Below are positions 42,483 through 44,281 of a DNA stretch of 44,281 nt, piece by piece. A program made the translations under genes and the position numbers. Numbering within the stretch: the first letter of the stretch is position 1; every line of letters starts with the position of its first letter. The notes under the pieces were generated by a model. It ran no database searches and was not told the origin of the DNA. It saw only the letters and a program-made list of their open reading frames with translations. Source of the DNA: Bacteroidota bacterium (GTDB lineage: Bacteria; Bacteroidota; Ignavibacteria; Kryptoniales; JAKASW01); NCBI GenBank assembly GCA_023381615.1, contig JAMCQL010000044.1, positions 1-44,281 of the forward strand, read 5' to 3'.

Positions 42483-44153
42483 TCATTTAAGGACTGTCAG
42501 CTTCTTTGTTTGTATGAATGTGCCAGCTTGCAATCTATAGAAATACACTCCGCTCGGCAGATTGCCCGCGTTGAAAATCACAGAGTGAACGCCAACACTT
42601 TGATGCTCATCTACCAACGTTTCAACGTCCCTTCCAAGAACATCATAAACCTTAAGAACCACGAGGGCGTTGGCCGGCAATCGATAGTCGATGACTGTAG
42701 TCGGATTGAACGGATTCGGATAGTTCTGCGCCAGATTGAATTCTAAAAACGCCCCATTTTTGCCGGCTTGCACCGCGGTACCTGTTCCCGCAATCTTAAC
42801 ATGAAGGATGATGTCGGCTTCGAAGGGCGGCGCACTAAATGTCAAAGTATCACTGGAACTTGTGCCTGATAATTCGGTTATTGAAACCCCGGTGGCTGGA
42901 TCCATCCAAGTCGCTTCCCATGCTTTTCCTGCCGTGTGGTATAAGTGTAATGAGCACGAAAGGCCCACAACCCGGGTCGTATCGCTTGTGAACGCGCGGA
43001 GGTAAACCACAACGTCTGAGTCACCCTGCATAGCGTAGTCGCGGACGTATGCAGGCTTATTCGTTGTGGCGACATCGCTGACTGGATGCAATGTTGGAAG
43101 ATCACTAAGTCCTGAAATAATTTTGCTGGCTGCTGTCACTATTTCAAGCTCGGCCCGATTGAACGCCTGTCCCGCGGATGTGAAGTCACCGCACCACCAG
43201 ATTATCGGATACCCCCCACCGGCGAAAGCTGCCCAGTACCCTGCACGGATGAATACCAGCCACGCCGGGCCGTAAAGAAGGTCACTGCTACCAAACTCTC
43301 CAAACATCACAGGTTTCTTATACTGGAAATAGCGGGTGACACTTTGGAAGTTAGCGGCCGAGTCAACGTTGAATTCCGTCCAGCCATTAGAAGCATAAAA
43401 GTGATCGTCGGTCACGTTGATATAGGCGGATGAATCGACCGGGTTCGTACTGCTGAATGAGTAATTCCAGAATGAAACTGAATGAGGACGCCCATACGGA
43501 TCATTCGCATTAATTACGCTGTCCACCATTGCTAACCAGGGAGGCAGACTATAATAACCATACTCGTTATTATACTCCCACGTGAACAGATTTCTATATG
43601 CGCCCCATCTGCTGACCACATAAATATAATAATCTCTTTCTAACTGCGCGCCCGATCCGCTTGCCGAAGCATATGGGGCATTGATGTCTGCAAATGGTCC
43701 GCCCATCGATGATGACCATGGCGAGGTACTGAAAGGATATGCGCTGACATCAAAGAGCACGAACATATTCAAATAGATATTTATGTTGTGATCCAGTGCT
43801 TGCTGAAACCACCTATCCATCAATTTGCCTACACGAAGATCGTACATATCCAGGCTCTGTGTGTTGTAAACAAGGTTTGCCGACCCCTCGTCATTATTCC
43901 AGGAGAAGGAATCAGCAAATTCCTGCTGATTGAACATAAACAATCTGTACGTATTGACTCCATGAGCTTCCAGCGAATCCCACATCGCGGGAACTTGCTG
44001 AGGTCCGGGTGGTATGCCGAGGTAGGCCGCAGTCACTGCCGGAGTATGCCCGTTCACGCCAACTGGTAGAAAGCTGGTGCCGTCGCTGTATGAAAACATG
44101 GTGGGGTTCGACGGATCTACGTGAATAAACCCGTGACTTAATCCGTTTGCCAC
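42483..44153 (-). CDS. 5'-truncated T9SS-secreted GH-A clan glycosidase (DUF5060/DUF4038-like)
   Basis: The remaining 556 residues begin at a GTG with no signal peptide. They open with GFIHVDPSNPTMFSYSDGT, the junction that in DUF5060-type glycosidases follows an N-terminal beta-sandwich, so that domain and the signal peptide are missing. A TIM barrel follows with likely acid/base E197 (WEYNNEYGY) and nucleophile E286 (VMFGEFGSS). Next comes a collagen-binding-like beta domain (WMDPATGVS...FSAPPFEADIILHV), and then the T9SS type-A sorting domain (AQNYPNPFNPTTVIDYRLP to the C-terminal KKLTVLK). The frame stays open to a stop at 44205-44207, inside the insertion-sequence end. The gene is probably inactive. 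Intact, it would be a secreted polysaccharide hydrolase. Its stop lies 12 bp before attC F, as for other cassette genes. Confidence 0.82.
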   Translation of the reverse strand: MANGLSHGFIHVDPSNPTMFSYSDGTSFLPVGVNGHTPAVTAAYLGIPPGPQQVPAMWDSLEAHGVNTYRLFMFNQQEFADSFSWNNDEGSANLVYNTQSLDMYDLRVGKLMDRWFQQALDHNINIYLNMFVLFDVSAYPFSTSPWSSSMGGPFADINAPYASASGSGAQLERDYYIYVVSRWGAYRNLFTWEYNNEYGYYSLPPWLAMVDSVINANDPYGRPHSVSFWNYSFSSTNPVDSSAYINVTDDHFYASNGWTEFNVDSAANFQSVTRYFQYKKPVMFGEFGSSDLLYGPAWLVFIRAGYWAAFAGGGYPIIWWCGDFTSAGQAFNRAELEIVTAASKIISGLSDLPTLHPVSDVATTNKPAYVRDYAMQGDSDVVVYLRAFTSDTTRVVGLSCSLHLYHTAGKAWEATWMDPATGVSITELSGTSSSDTLTFSAPPFEADIILHVKIAGTGTAVQAGKNGAFLEFNLAQNYPNPFNPTTVIDYRLPANALVVLKVYDVLGRDVETLVDEHQSVGVHSVIFNAGNLPSGVYFYRLQAGTFIQTKKLTVLK

Positions 44154-44156
44154 GGG

Positions 44157-44281
44157 TGATGTCCGTAACTTTGTGTAAAAATTAGGAGGTGCCGCTCCAG
44201 TCGGTTAAAATTGTAATTGAGTAAAAGACAAAATAGCCGACAAAAGAAAGGAGACAGCACCTGTGGAAAAGAAGATAAGAG
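44157..44281 (+). mobile_element. Left end of an IS256-family insertion sequence (cut by window edge)
   Basis: The sequence GATGTCCGTAACTTTGTGTA at 44158 onward, followed by AAAA, resembles the IS256 terminal repeat (GTCCGTATAATTGTGTAAAA from memory). It lies exactly where the glycosidase gene loses its 5' part. A ribosome site and GTG follow about 100 bp in, as expected for a transposase start. The exact boundary is uncertain by a few bases, and the target duplication cannot be seen. Confidence 0.6.
44263..44281 (+). CDS. Possible transposase start (partial)
   Basis: GTG at 44263 behind AAAGGAG with a nine-base spacer opens a frame reading MEKKIR to the window edge. Placement inside the IS256-like end makes a transposase the likely product, but only six codons are visible. 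Confidence 0.4.

Overview
The window comes from a mid-GC bacterium of the Bacteroidota/Chlorobi (FCB) side of the tree, most like an Ignavibacteria-type lineage. Supporting signs are a type IX secretion (T9SS) type-A C-terminal sorting domain with the NYPNPFNP signature, a minimal Rieske/cytochrome b operon like those of Chlorobi, a predicted Na+/Ca2+ exchanger-type carrier, a sodium:solute symporter and an M1 peptidase with a barrel-like tail. Lineage is inferred from protein flavour only. I saw no rRNA, tRNA or CRISPR array.

Positions 1-9017 (minus strand) hold prfB with its autoregulatory +1 frameshift site, then a two-gene surface-glycan unit: a 1840-residue protein that strings together a GT9, a WbsX/GH99-like, a TPR, a GT2, a GT4 and a second GT2 domain, and upstream of it a double methyltransferase with TPRs. 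Positions 9562-11833 (plus strand) hold a murein-peptide pair: an NlpC/P60 lipoprotein and an L-Ala-D/L-Glu epimerase that carries an export-type leader. Positions 11810-17375 (minus) hold an overlapping housekeeping run: SpoU methyltransferase, CLC channel with CBS domains, GT9, a small membrane protein, deoxynucleoside kinase, folK and folB. Positions 17492-19142 hold a Rieske/cytochrome b operon plus a 52-residue membrane protein missed by normal length cut-offs. Positions 19232-34522 (minus) hold a lipid kinase, a cation exchanger, a DapB-like oxidoreductase, a NanE homologue lacking the catalytic lysine, a Yip1-like protein, tryptophanase with a pilin-like partner and an outer-membrane protein, argD, an acyl-CoA ligase, the M1 peptidase and a symporter with a 75-residue companion. 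Positions 34745-37218 (plus) hold lptF/lptG.

The most unusual part starts right after lptG. From 37459 to 42470 there are six imperfect inverted repeats of 92-138 bp. They end in YAAC/GTTR boxes like integron attC sites, and each follows a gene stop by 12-28 bp where the gene is co-oriented. They separate small modules: an unknown protein, hicBA, brnTA (inverted, with its own promoter), a lipoprotein, and a two-gene unit made of a 127-residue protein and a GHKL ATPase fused to a HExxH metallopeptidase motif. No integrase lies in the window, so this is either an integrase-less attC cluster (CALIN) or the distal end of a larger integron continuing past the right edge. In three cassettes the boxes at the two cassette ends are perfectly complementary even though boxes within a single attC differ, which is the footprint expected of cassettes moved as circles. 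The sixth attC follows a T9SS-secreted glycosidase gene whose 5' part is missing exactly where an IS256-type insertion-sequence end begins.

The best candidates for something undescribed are the GHKL-ATPase/HExxH two-gene cassette, the T9SS glycosidase as a cassette gene, and the five-module glycosyltransferase megaprotein.
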